DNA of 64,000 nt from Platynereis dumerilii. Taxonomy: Eukaryota > Annelida > Polychaeta > Phyllodocida > Nereididae. This document shows, in pieces, positions 38,601 to 43,476 of this stretch (positions within the stretch are counted from its first letter, which is position 1; each line of letters begins with the position of its first letter). The stretch covers positions 28,103,296 through 28,167,295 of the forward strand of contig JAPTHN010000006.1 of NCBI GenBank assembly GCA_026936325.1, read 5' to 3'. Both the position numbers and the translations under genes were made by a program. Below the pieces are notes generated by a model. That model had not been told where the DNA came from and searched no databases. It saw only the letters and a list, made by a program, of their open reading frames with translations.

Positions 38601-41600
38601 GAGGTTTTATGCAGCTCTGCAAAAAACTGCAGAATTCTGCAGAAAACTGCAGAATTCTGCAGAAAACTGCAGAATTCTGCAGTTTTACACAAAACTGCAG
38701 AATTCTGCAGTTCTACACAAAACTGCAGAATTCTGCAAAAAACTGCAGAATTCTGCAGTTTGAAAAAAAAATCTGCAGGAAGCTGCAGAATTCTTCAGTT
38801 CTGCAGCTAACTGCATGATTTCTGAACCTCTCTTACTTCCTCCAGTGTATTGCATCTGTACAGTTCAGACCTCTTTGACATTGGGCTTGCCGCTACCAAG
38901 GAAACATTGATTTGGGGGGTTGGTTTGGGGGGTTTTGGTTTGGGGGGTTGGGGTTTGGTAGTCCTCTGTCATTGCAGCGTTTCTGAGAAGTTTCTGTAGC
39001 AAAATCTGTAATCCTGTAGGAGATATGCAGCCTGGAAGGTTTTATGCAGTTCTGCTAAAAACTGCAGAATTCTGCAGAAAACTGCAGAATTCTGCAGAAA
39101 ACTGCAGAATTCTGCAGTTCTACAAAAAACTGCAGAATTCTGCAAAAAACTGCAGAATTCTTCAAGAAACTGCAGAATTCTGCAGAAAACTGCAGAATTC
39201 TGCAGTTCCAAAAAAATCTGCAGAATTCTGCAGTTTCAAAAACAACTCTGCAGGAAGCTGCAGAATTCTGCAGTTCTGCAGCTAACTGCATGATTTCTGA
39301 ACCTCTCTTACTTCCTCCAGTGTATTGCATCTGTACAGTTCAGACCTCTTTGACATTGGGCTTGCCGCTACCAAGGAAACATTGATTTGGGGGGTTGGTT
39401 TGGGGGGTTTTGGTTTGGGGGGTTGGGGTTTGGTAGTCCTCTGTCATTGCAGCGTTTCTGAGAAGTTTCTGTAGCAAAATCTGTAATCCTGTAGGAGATA
39501 TGCAGCCTGGAAGGTTTTATGCAGTTCTGCTAAAAACTGCAGAATTCTGCAGAAAACTGCAGAATTCTGCAGAAAACTGCAGAATTCTGCAGTTCTACAA
39601 GAAACTGCAGAATTCTGCAAAAAACTGCAGAATTCTTCAAGAAACTGCAGAATTCTGCAGTTCCAAAAAAATCTGCAGAATTCTGCAGTTTCAAAAACAA
39701 CTCTGCAGGAAGCTGCAGAATTCTGCAGTTCTGCAGCTAACTGCATGATTTGTGAACCTCTCTTACTTCCTCCAGTGTATTGCATCTGTACAGTTCAGAC
39801 CTCTTTGACATTGGGCTTGCCGCTACCAAGGAAACATTGATTTGGGGGGTTGGTTTGGGGGGTTTTGGTTTGGGGGATCGGGGTTTGGTAGTCCTCTGTC
39901 ATTGCAGCGTTTCTGAAAAGTTTCTGTAGCAAAATCTGTAATCCTGTAGGAGATATGCAGCCTGTGAGGTTTTATGCAGTTCTGCAAAAAACTGCAGAAT
40001 TCTGCAGTTCTACAAAAAACTGCAGAATTCTGCAGTTTCAAAAAAAATCTGCAGGAAGCTGCAGAATTCTGCAGTTCTGTAGCAAATTCTGCAGTTCTAC
40101 CAGGTGGCAGTTTGTGAAATGACATTTCTCCGAGCTGACCGATCGCCGAAAAACGGGTCGTACAGCAAAAAGAAACAACGACGGACAAAGACTGACTGGT
40201 GTATTAAATAGACCTGGTTGCAGAGTACCTGAAACTTTTTTCGGAATGAAATTTGGTTGAGAATTGACCGAGCAGAGAGGAGAAATGTCCATGGAAGTTT
40301 ATTTTGATAGAGCACTGTCAGCAGTTTATGAAATGACATTTTATAAACTACTGACAGTGCTCTATCATAAACTTCAATGGACGTTTTGCCTCTCTGCTCG
40401 GTCAAATCTCAACCAAATTTCATTCCGAAAAAAGTTTCAGATACTCTGAAACCAGGTCTATTTAATACAATAGTCATTCTTTGTCCGTCGTTGTTTCTTT
40501 TTGCCGTACGACCCGTTTTTCGGCGATCGGTCAGCTCGCAAAAATGTCATTTTTGCGAGCTGACCGATCGCCGAAAAACGGGTCGTACGGCAAAAAGAAA
40601 CAACGACGGACAAAGAATGACTATTGTATTAAATAGACCTGGTTTCAGAGTATCTGAAACTTTTTTCGGAATGAAATTTGGTTGAGATTTGACCGAGCAG
40701 AGAGGCAAAACGTCCATGGAAGTTTATTTTGAAACAGCAGTTTAAAATGACATTTTTGCGATCCCACTTGTTTCCTCATTCTTGTTTAGCATGTTTAGGT
40801 ATTAATGGAGCTGCAGAACTGCAGAATTCTGCAGTTTCCTACAGAACTGCAGAATTCTGCAGCTTCCTGCAGAATTCTGCAGTTTTCTGCAGAATTCTGC
40901 AGTTTCCTACAGAACTGCAGAATTTTTTGCAGAACTGCAGAATTCTGCAGTTTTCTGCAGTTTTCTGCAGAATTCTGCAGTTTCCTACAGAACTGCAGGA
41001 TTTTTTTGCAGAACTGCAGAATTCTGCAGTTTTCTGCAGAATTCTGCAGTTTCTATTGCAGAATATGCAGGTGCAGGAAGAAATTTAAGTGTACTGGACA
41101 TTGCCAGTTATTGTCAGATAACAAAAAACATAGAACATAATATTGCTAAAATGTCAATGGTTGGTAGATCTTGGAATAGCATTTTATTGTTGGAAAATTG
41201 CCATGAATCATTCATATCAAGAATGATTGCTTGTAATTTCAGTAATTTGTCAAAAGACGCAAAACTATGTTTACATAGTTCTGCTGATGTTAATAAGTCC
41301 TGTCTGCCACATTTCCAGTTTTAGAAGCAATGCCATGGTGACTCAAATAGATAAATAAATTTGGTGCATCACCAGCAATTTATTAAGTTTTCTTGCACAA
41401 TAAAGACCTACTGCTGCTTTCAGAGATAAGGGAATCAAAACTTTCTCATTTAGGCCCAATTTGCGCACAAATTATATGCTTTTTTATCACTTGTTGTTTT
41501 AATTGTGTATATATATTATATTATATAATTTAATTGTAACATTACTTTTGATTGTAGGCCTACCCATTTGTGACATTTTAGGCCTATGATGCAATTTATG

Positions 41601-42199
41601 CGACATCAATACATAATATACATACAGGCCTGAATAAATTATTTTGAAAATGCATGTCAATGGTACTCCATTGTTTTTCAAATATTGTTTCTTAAAGAAG
41701 ATGGGGTATGTAGGCCTGCATGATTCAACCAATTTTTTTAAAATTGTATTTCTTCAAGCCATTTTATTTCTTCAAGCCACAATTTAATTCAGTGTACACA
41801 ATTTTACAAATTGTTGTGCAAGAGGAAAAAATACCAGAAGTCTTAATTTTTTTAGTAATTAATCATTAAGACAAGAAACTACCATGTCCATAAATCTTGT
41901 TTAATTTAAGAGCATCTTTGATAAATTAATATTTAAGTAAACCTAATTAATGCAATTAAAGAGATTTAAATGCTCTCAATTGTCACAGTTGTCATTAACA
42001 AATGTCTTCTTGAGAGCGCACCTGTAGACACCTGTCGAACTGTTCTGTGATCTTTAATGTATCACTTATATTGGATCACCAGCAATGACAAACAATTGCT
42101 ATGGCTTATAGGTCTGATTTGAGTGTCTGTCACACCTACCTCGAACAATTGGGGTATCTCCCTGCGAGACAGGTAGGACTTTGCATCCTCAGAAGTCAT
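2522..42199 (-). CDS. AK5: AK5-like multidomain adenylate kinase, 27 coding exons, 3' end outside window
   Basis: Adenylate kinases move phosphate between ATP and AMP. This product matches AK5 in its N-terminus ([16 protein letters not shown], then [15 protein letters not shown]) and in its last domain. Exons, in transcript order: 42140-42199, 35622-35826, 34885-34956, 28337-28438, 25019-25194, 23955-24074, 23035-23226, 22649-22760, 21917-22144, 21143-21315, 20423-20536, 19831-20004, 19245-19416, 18884-18969, 18431-18544, 17638-17790, 16868-16954, 16233-16314, 16053-16141, 15842-15955, 14925-15080, 12345-12428, 6601-6610, 5383-5508, 3544-3576, 3036-3199, 2522-2638. All junctions are GT/AG and the phases join into 3,315 nt (1,105 codons) without a stop. 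P-loops lie at residues 147, 423, 634, 808 and 1012; the lysine position reads R, R, T, I and K. Human AK5 has two domains, so domains II-IV are extra. The LID and C-terminus of domain V must lie left of base 1. The family call is very secure; the full exon chain is inferred from splice signals and phase. Confidence 0.93.
2701..2765 (-). repeat. SINE-A fragment
   Basis: Matches the body of the tRNA-headed SINE at 48.9-49.1 kb (ttaggacaag..aatgaggcaaaggatgattg). It lies 60 nt upstream (transcript sense) of the acceptor of AK5-like exon 27. Confidence 0.6.
3036..3199 (-). CDS. AK5: AK5-like exon 26: intact P-loop and NMP segment of domain V
   Basis: [20 protein letters not shown], then [20 protein letters not shown] and EAGELVPL. 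All ATP- and AMP-site motifs are canonical (Lys1018). Very close to human AK5 domain 2. This is the only domain in the window expected to be active. Confidence 0.97.
3544..3576 (-). CDS. AK5: AK5-like exon 25: first strand of AK domain V
   Basis: 33 nt encoding (D)[11 protein letters not shown], matching human AK5 domain 2 (KCKIIFIIGG). Phase 1 at both ends. Confidence 0.9.
4608..4613 (-). terminator. Poly(A) signal of the alternative AK5-like terminus
   Basis: AATAAA on the minus strand, overlapping by one base the TGA of the copy-B linker exon. Too close to the stop for a usual 3' UTR, but cleavage 10-30 nt downstream is feasible. Confidence 0.35.
4613..4764 (-). CDS. AK5: Paralogous linker exon (copy B), alternative terminal exon
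   Basis: After ACTCAG it reads [20 protein letters not shown] then [17 protein letters not shown], clearly a duplicate of exon 5383-5508 and with the same entry phase. It has no donor at the matching place; the frame runs on through [12 protein letters not shown] to a TGA that overlaps AATAAA (4608-4613). Used as a last exon it would give a protein with the docking domain and four degenerate AK domains but no domain V. Many differences from copy A are synonymous, so it looks selected rather than decayed. Expression is unproven. Confidence 0.6.
4940..5194. mobile_element. hAT-like MITE
   Basis: Bounded by CAGTGATGGAAATGG and its exact complement CCATTTCCATCACTG. Internal text repeats GGGGGAGCT. 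The 8-bp flanks agree only in part. It lies between the two copies of the AK5 linker exon. Confidence 0.65.
5383..5508 (-). CDS. AK5: AK5-like exon 24: linker before AK domain V (copy A)
   Basis: Phase 1 to 1. Reads [20 protein letters not shown], then [17 protein letters not shown]. Charged, helical linker of unknown role. The donor is weak (CAAG|GTTGAT). The acceptor CAG is part of an in-frame ATGTCAGATCGC, so this exon could also open a short cytosolic AK1-like isoform ([11 protein letters not shown]) from an internal promoter; no promoter evidence was found. Confidence 0.82.
6601..6610 (-). CDS. AK5: AK5-like 10-nt microexon
   Basis: GCCTCAGCAG sits between TCTTTTGCAG and GTGAGTCT. It turns the phase-0 end of exon 12345-12428 into the phase-1 start needed by exon 5383-5508 (or 4613-4764), adding ASA and completing a GAT codon. 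Without it the chain would shift frame, which is the main support. Confidence 0.7.
7621..7986. mobile_element. hAT-type MITE with exact 8-bp target duplication
   Basis: TIRs TAGTGATGCAGACCGGA and its complement; flanked by TGCGACAG at 7613-7620 and 7987-7994. Internally rich in GGACCGGTCC palindromes. No coding capacity. Confidence 0.85.
10736..10890 (-). repeat. SINE-A fragment
   Basis: Tail-side text (ggggctttaca..ctaattgggaca) and diverged head (agccagagtggtaacc). Degenerate copy of the 48.9-kb element. Confidence 0.55.
12345..12428 (-). CDS. AK5: AK5-like exon 22: end of domain IV
   Basis: 28 codons, [20 protein letters not shown] then IMDTPIRN, matching the last strand and helix of the AK fold. 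Phase 0 to 0, with donor AAT|GTGAGT. Confidence 0.9.
12717..12790 (-). repeat. SINE-A 3' end fragment with TGGA tail
   Basis: Tail region of SINE-A next to five TGGA units (ggatggatggatggatgg), consistent with the tetranucleotide tail of this family. Confidence 0.55.
12861..13733. mobile_element. TA-flanked TIR element, GGGGAGACCGGGG family
   Basis: 873 bp between TA dinucleotides. Ends GGGGAGACCGGGGTTAGTTG and its complement; further copies of the ggggttagttga word lie inside (about 13.04, 13.36 and 13.70 kb). Non-coding. The superfamily is not certain. Confidence 0.7.
14925..15080 (-). CDS. AK5: AK5-like exon 21: domain IV core
   Basis: 52 codons, [20 protein letters not shown], then [19 protein letters not shown]. 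Its acceptor (TTTCAG|ATTGGAGG) is the founder-like end unit of the 39-bp array that fills the upstream intron. Confidence 0.93.
15081..15815 (-). repeat. 39-bp tandem array carrying copies of a splice acceptor
   Basis: About 17 diverged units, mostly 37-39 bp apart, read on the minus strand as CATGGTCATGCTTTCAG|ATAGGAGGG. The unit at 15,081 is the genuine acceptor of AK5-like exon 21 (GCTTTCAG|ATTGGAGGC). The array fills nearly the whole 760-bp intron. Confidence 0.85.
15842..15955 (-). CDS. AK5: AK5-like exon 20: domain IV signature helix
   Basis: 38 codons, [15 protein letters not shown] then [25 protein letters not shown] (residues 860-864) replaces DGYPR. Confidence 0.92.
16053..16141 (-). 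CDS. AK5: AK5-like exon 19: domain IV P-loop without NMP segment
   Basis: [20 protein letters not shown] then LHLPIKYDK. The P-loop lysine is isoleucine (residue 814). The exon is 89 nt, like its domain III counterpart (86 nt), and again lacks the NMP-binding segment. Confidence 0.9.
16233..16314 (-). CDS. AK5: AK5-like exon 18: linker and first strand of domain IV
   Basis: [20 protein letters not shown] then CHIVSIFG. Ends in phase 1 inside the first P-loop glycine codon, as in every other domain. Confidence 0.88.
16868..16954 (-). CDS. AK5: AK5-like exon 17: end of domain III
   Basis: 29 codons, [20 protein letters not shown] then IMTGYPGPD. The final strand and helix of the AK fold, phase 0 to 0. 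Confidence 0.88.
17638..17790 (-). CDS. AK5: AK5-like exon 16: domain III core
   Basis: 51 codons, [20 protein letters not shown], then [19 protein letters not shown]. The LID is reduced to a few residues. Confidence 0.92.
18431..18544 (-). CDS. AK5: AK5-like exon 15: domain III signature helix, motif lost
   Basis: 38 codons, [11 protein letters not shown] then [24 protein letters not shown] (residues 685-689) stands where DGYPR is expected. Confidence 0.9.
18884..18969 (-). CDS. AK5: AK5-like exon 14: domain III P-loop without NMP segment
   Basis: Short exon, [20 protein letters not shown] then TVIKDNDT. The P-loop lysine is threonine (residue 640). At 86 nt it is half the length of the equivalent 164-176-nt exons of domains I, II and V; the missing part is the NMP-binding segment. 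Confidence 0.9.
19245..19416 (-). CDS. AK5: AK5-like exon 13: end of domain II, start of domain III
   Basis: Reads [20 protein letters not shown] (last strand and helix of domain II), a linker, then [10 protein letters not shown], the strand before the domain III P-loop. Ends in phase 1. Confidence 0.9.
19831..20004 (-). CDS. AK5: AK5-like exon 12: domain II core
   Basis: 58 codons, [20 protein letters not shown], then [19 protein letters not shown]. It is the paralogue of exons 17638-17790 and 14925-15080, sharing IGG(M/I) at the exon start and (H/L/R)NTLPV near the end. Confidence 0.92.
20423..20536 (-). CDS. AK5: AK5-like exon 11: domain II signature helix
   Basis: 38 codons, [11 protein letters not shown] then [20 protein letters not shown]. 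The signature keeps DGYP but the arginine is alanine (residue 507). The 114-nt length recurs in the matching exons of domains III and IV. Confidence 0.92.
21143..21315 (-). CDS. AK5: AK5-like exon 10: degenerate P-loop of AK domain II
   Basis: P-loop reads [10 protein letters not shown] (residues 423-432) in place of GGPGSGKGTQ. The NMP segment is recognisable ([13 protein letters not shown], then [10 protein letters not shown]). The loss of the second and third loop glycines and of the lysine argues against ATP hydrolysis. Confidence 0.9.
21917..22144 (-). CDS. AK5: AK5-like exon 9: Ser/Arg/Pro-rich interdomain linker
   Basis: 228 nt, phase 1 to phase 1. Most is a disordered, basic linker rich in S, R, P and K ([20 protein letters not shown]). 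It ends in CPIVAVLS, the first strand of domain II. No known motif is recognised in the linker. Confidence 0.82.
22232..22441. mobile_element. TIR MITE with poly-A/T core
   Basis: Near-complementary ends (aaggccaccctaattgatt and aatcaattatgtgtggcct) around A/T homopolymers and CTACCGACCGACCCTA. A related copy lies at 57.48-57.64 kb and a scrap near 52.96-53.02 kb. Confidence 0.65.
22649..22760 (-). CDS. AK5: AK5-like exon 8: end of domain I
   Basis: Reads [20 protein letters not shown], the last strand and helix of the AK fold, then a Ser/Thr-rich tail. Ends in phase 1 (TCGA|GTAAGT). Confidence 0.88.
22805..22855 (-). repeat. SINE-A 3' scrap
   Basis: ggggctttacatctta..ctaattacagga..aggacacagca matches the tail half of SINE-A. 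Confidence 0.45.
23035..23226 (-). CDS. AK5: AK5-like exon 7: domain I core and short LID
   Basis: 64 codons, [20 protein letters not shown] then a short LID-like stretch and [20 protein letters not shown]. The strand, helix and the (S/T)LP motif match the C-terminal half of an AK core. The donor is GTG|GTAAGT. Confidence 0.92.
23955..24074 (-). CDS. AK5: AK5-like exon 6: domain I signature helix
   Basis: 40 codons beginning [11 protein letters not shown] and containing [12 protein letters not shown]. The adenylate kinase signature DGYPR is changed to EGYPR (residues 230-234); the arginine and downstream Gln are kept. Confidence 0.92.
24110..24620 (-). repeat. Old SINE-A copy split by a second SINE
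   Basis: The head with tRNA-like text is at 24.49-24.62 kb (agtggtctgagct..gattccagctctgg on the minus strand) and a diverged tail (gtatttatccacttgacaggcta) is at 24.13-24.18 kb. A different SINE lies between them. Confidence 0.5.
24294..24495 (-). repeat. tRNA-Ser/Leu-headed SINE (SINE-B)
   Basis: Minus strand begins GCAGCTGGGTGGCCAAGTGG with a box A (TGGCCAAGTGG), a long variable-arm-like stretch and a box B (GGGTTCAACCC), followed by an unrelated body. The extra bases between boxes point to a class II tRNA ancestor. Inserted in SINE-A. Confidence 0.6.
24632..24930. mobile_element. MITE rich in ACAACGTT words
   Basis: Related ends CCCAAGGTGCACACAATGTA and the complement of tacattg..atgtgtccattggg. 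The interior repeats the palindromic word AACGTT and CAACAT motifs. Non-coding. Confidence 0.6.
25019..25194 (-). CDS. AK5: AK5-like exon 5: AK domain I P-loop and NMP segment
   Basis: Reads (G)[17 protein letters not shown], then [12 protein letters not shown] and [16 protein letters not shown]. This aligns with human AK5 domain 1 (GGPGSGKGTQ, SVGELLRKKI, IAKIITTGELAP). The P-loop lysine is arginine (residue 153) and GT becomes GA, so activity is doubtful, though the NMP segment is kept. Confidence 0.92.
26180..27165. mobile_element. TA-flanked TIR element, GGGGAGAGCGGGG family
   Basis: 986 bp between TA dinucleotides. Ends GGGGAGAGCGGGGCACAGTG and its complement. The word ggggcacagtgagac recurs inside (about 26.20, 26.55, 26.57, and inverted near 26.93-26.98 kb). 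Sister in design to the 12.9-kb element, with a different repeated word. Confidence 0.7.
28337..28438 (-). CDS. AK5: AK5-like exon 4: linker and first beta strand of AK domain I
   Basis: Phase 1 to phase 1. Encodes [20 protein letters not shown], then the strand CPVVLVLG that leads into the P-loop. All upstream variants (exons 1-3 or the MGSS exon) can join here. Confidence 0.88.
28460..29455. repeat. 23-bp minisatellite
   Basis: About 40 diverged units of ATCATCCCAAATGTAATTC plus TACT. It starts some 20-60 nt upstream of the acceptor of AK5-like exon 4 in transcript sense. Several units carry deletions or aatct for aatgt. Confidence 0.85.
29967..29993 (+). repeat. (GTGA)n microsatellite
   Basis: Six to seven GTGA units followed by GTTTGCCTTTTAC, resembling the start of the gagtttgtgttttacg repeat found near 44.27, 50.73 and 51.92 kb. 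Confidence 0.7.
32039..32543 (-). CDS. AK5: Alternative first coding exon with MGSSQSCC start (acylated isoform)
   Basis: An open reading frame of 168 codons begins [20 protein letters not shown], is acidic and low-complexity, and ends in phase 1 at CACGG|GTATAA, the phase needed to join exon 28337-28438. It is not a multiple of three and starts with ATG, so it suits a first exon that replaces exons 1-3. Gly2, Ser6 and Cys7-8 fit N-myristoylation followed by palmitoylation, as known for the AK1-beta isoform. The chosen ATG has A at -3 and G at +4; an ATG two codons upstream has poor context. Residues about 110-165 are Val/Lys/Glu-rich. The donor (GTATAA) is only fair. Expression is unproven. 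Confidence 0.68.
33693..33988. mobile_element. TIR MITE, TA-target family (copy 2)
   Basis: About 296 bp flanked by TA on both sides; ends GAGCTGTTTGCAGATTAGCA and TATACAAAGAGCTC. Shares its whole length with copies 1 and 3, in inverted relation for the internal text. Tc1/mariner-type by target and end structure. Confidence 0.75.
34885..34956 (-). CDS. AK5: AK5-like exon 3: short linker, probably skippable
   Basis: 72 nt, phase 1 to phase 1, between GCAG and GTAACT. It encodes a linker ([16 protein letters not shown] and on). Because it is a multiple of three and symmetric in phase, transcripts with or without it stay in frame. Homology is not recognisable, so the call rests on splice signals and phase. 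Confidence 0.7.
35190..35520. repeat. Local duplication of 'ttttgaattccctgtccc' units
   Basis: The phrase ttttacttttgaattccctg occurs several times in about 250 bp, followed by a C-run (CCCCCCCCCC). Intronic, non-coding. Confidence 0.6.
35622..35826 (-). CDS. AK5: AK5-like exon 2: rest of docking domain and linker
   Basis: Starts in phase 0 after TTGCAG and reads [20 protein letters not shown], then CLEKLKE, matching human AK5 SLLNGLMCSKPEDPVEYLES. A basic, proline-rich linker follows ([18 protein letters not shown]). It ends in phase 1 at AGAG|GTGGGT. The docking segment covers about residues 1-55. Confidence 0.92.
35928..36405. mobile_element. hAT-like element with TTCCCTG words
   Basis: Starts CAGGGTAGCTACT and ends AGTGGCAACCCTG, imperfect inverted ends. 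The interior repeats ttccctga at both ends. No coding frame. Confidence 0.5.
36471..36665. mobile_element. Short MITE with about 55-bp inverted ends
   Basis: Left end aaggtgccatgctctataac through tctggacagaaattaggtca is matched in inverted form by tgacctattttctgtccaga..gagcatggtacct at the right. Nearly a full hairpin. Confidence 0.65.
38046..41085. mobile_element. Foldback-type element with CTGCAGAATTCTGCAG arrays
   Basis: Ends share ATTTCTTCCTGCA in inverted orientation. The left arm has five blocks of palindromic CTGCAGAATTCTGCAG units separated by about 220-bp spacers (gacctct..accaaggaaac..ttggggggtt), giving a 432-465-bp higher-order repeat. The centre (40.13-40.74 kb) has three related inverted segments. 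The right arm (40.81-41.07 kb) has one block in the opposite orientation. The layout recalls foldback elements such as sea urchin TU. No transposase frame seen; it lies in AK5 intron 1. Confidence 0.65.
40126..40740. repeat. Three-arm inverted repeat in the foldback centre
   Basis: Arms of about 200 bp at 40.13-40.33 (+), 40.34-40.54 (-) and 40.55-40.74 (+) share gaccgatcgccgaaaaacgg and ggaatgaaatttggttgaga. The turn at 40.53-40.56 kb is a near-perfect hairpin (gctcgcaaaaatg/catttttgcgagc). Arms B and C are closer to each other than to A. Confidence 0.85.
42140..42199 (-). CDS. AK5: AK5-like exon 1: start and docking helix
   Basis: Twenty codons, [20 protein letters not shown], followed by the donor GAG|GTAGGT. 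The match to human AK5 ([20 protein letters not shown]) fixes the start codon. This is the first helix of the AK5 docking/dimerisation (RIIa/Dpy-30-like) segment. It ends in phase 0 and joins a distant exon at 35.8 kb. Confidence 0.92.
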
Positions 42200-42315
42200 C
42201 TTTGGTATTTTCTTCCCTTTAAATCCAATTAAATGTCACTTTTGATGCAAGACCATGCAACGTCTCAACGCTCCTTGCGTTATCTGTTTTGACTGCTACG
42301 CTACGCGCCTCCACT

Positions 42316-42329
42316 GTCACCATGGAGAT
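42316..42329. promoter_or_regulatory. Candidate RFX X-box upstream of AK5-like start
   Basis: GTCACCATGGAGAT is an imperfect inverted repeat of the form GTNNCC-AT-GGNNAC (13 of 14 on the minus strand, ATCTCCATGGTGAC). It lies about 120 bp upstream of the ATG. RFX factors bind such sites in promoters of ciliary genes. The match is suggestive only; no transcription start is known. Confidence 0.35.
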
Positions 42330-43353
42330 GACCTAATTCGACCAAACATTCCAGAAAGAATGTTGTGATGAGAGAAATTCTAAGCAGCCCAGATAACGTC
42401 TGGTGATCCAGTTAAAGGCCTAAAGCTGTTGGTGTTGGATTAATAGAAGCGAAATGGCTATTTATAAAGACCTGTGGTTGATTATCAATTTGAAAATTGA
42501 TTTGTCCATGGGGAGCTACTGCGTTACTGAGAACCAATCAATAGGCCATTACCTGTATACCTGATACAGTTCTTGTCCATAACACCAGGTGGTTACTAGG
42601 CCAGTATGAAATTAATCCACTTAGGTCAGTAATAACATTTACTTCCATTATACATGTAGTACTTAGTTCCATTATTAATTGCCATAGGTTCCCAGGGCTC
42701 AGTCTGTCTCACAGCTCCTTGAGATCTTCAGTGTAGATGTAGACCTCCATTATTAAAGCGTTAAAAAAATGAAGGCAACCAGCTCAAGATTGCACATTCT
42801 ATTTTCAAGGAACACATTTTCCAACTACCTTTCAATGCATGGAACTCAAACCCCGGCTTCATGTTCTGTTTTAAAATGTATAGATCTGATTTATTGTGGT
42901 CAGTATGTTCTTGACAGCAGTTTTATCAGTCTGAATAGGCAATAGGAGAAAAATGTTGTATTTAGATATTCTCTGTGTGTCATGACGTTGATGAAGTGCC
43001 ATAGTCAACCAATTAGTTTCAGTGGGCCTACCACTTAAATTTAAGGCGGCCACATTGCTGTATTCTCTTGTCCTAGATAGCATCTGCGTCCCAGGTACCA
43101 GTTTGACAGAGGGCTTAAATACAGTCCTCATATTGCCTCAACAACACTCATCTATTCATCTCTGGGCAATTTTAAATACCCAATATTCCTGTGAGAGTAA
43201 ATACAAGCTAGTACTTAGTGAACCAGAAAATCACATCTGTGGCACATTCATTCTTGCCCCGGCTAAGGATGACATAAATTGAGAACCGCAACTGCGCCAA
43301 ATTGTCTACAGGTCACGTGCAACAGACTTTGTACCAAGGCCCCAAACTCTCCG

Positions 43354-43356
<3 letters not shown>

Positions 43357-43406
<50 letters not shown>

Positions 43407-43416
43407 AGTATCTAAG

Positions 43417-43476
<60 letters not shown>
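43357..43476 (+). repeat. (TATC)n microsatellite
   Basis: About 30 TATC/CTAT units, broken by two TAAG variants near 43.405 kb. Confidence 0.95.

Noticed and set aside
38022-39785. Many 80-148-codon frames on both strands ([11 protein letters not shown]-type repeats)
   Set aside because: They are translations of the CTGCAGAATTCTGCAG array, open on several frames at once because the unit length and palindrome avoid stops. No start context, domain or splice logic.
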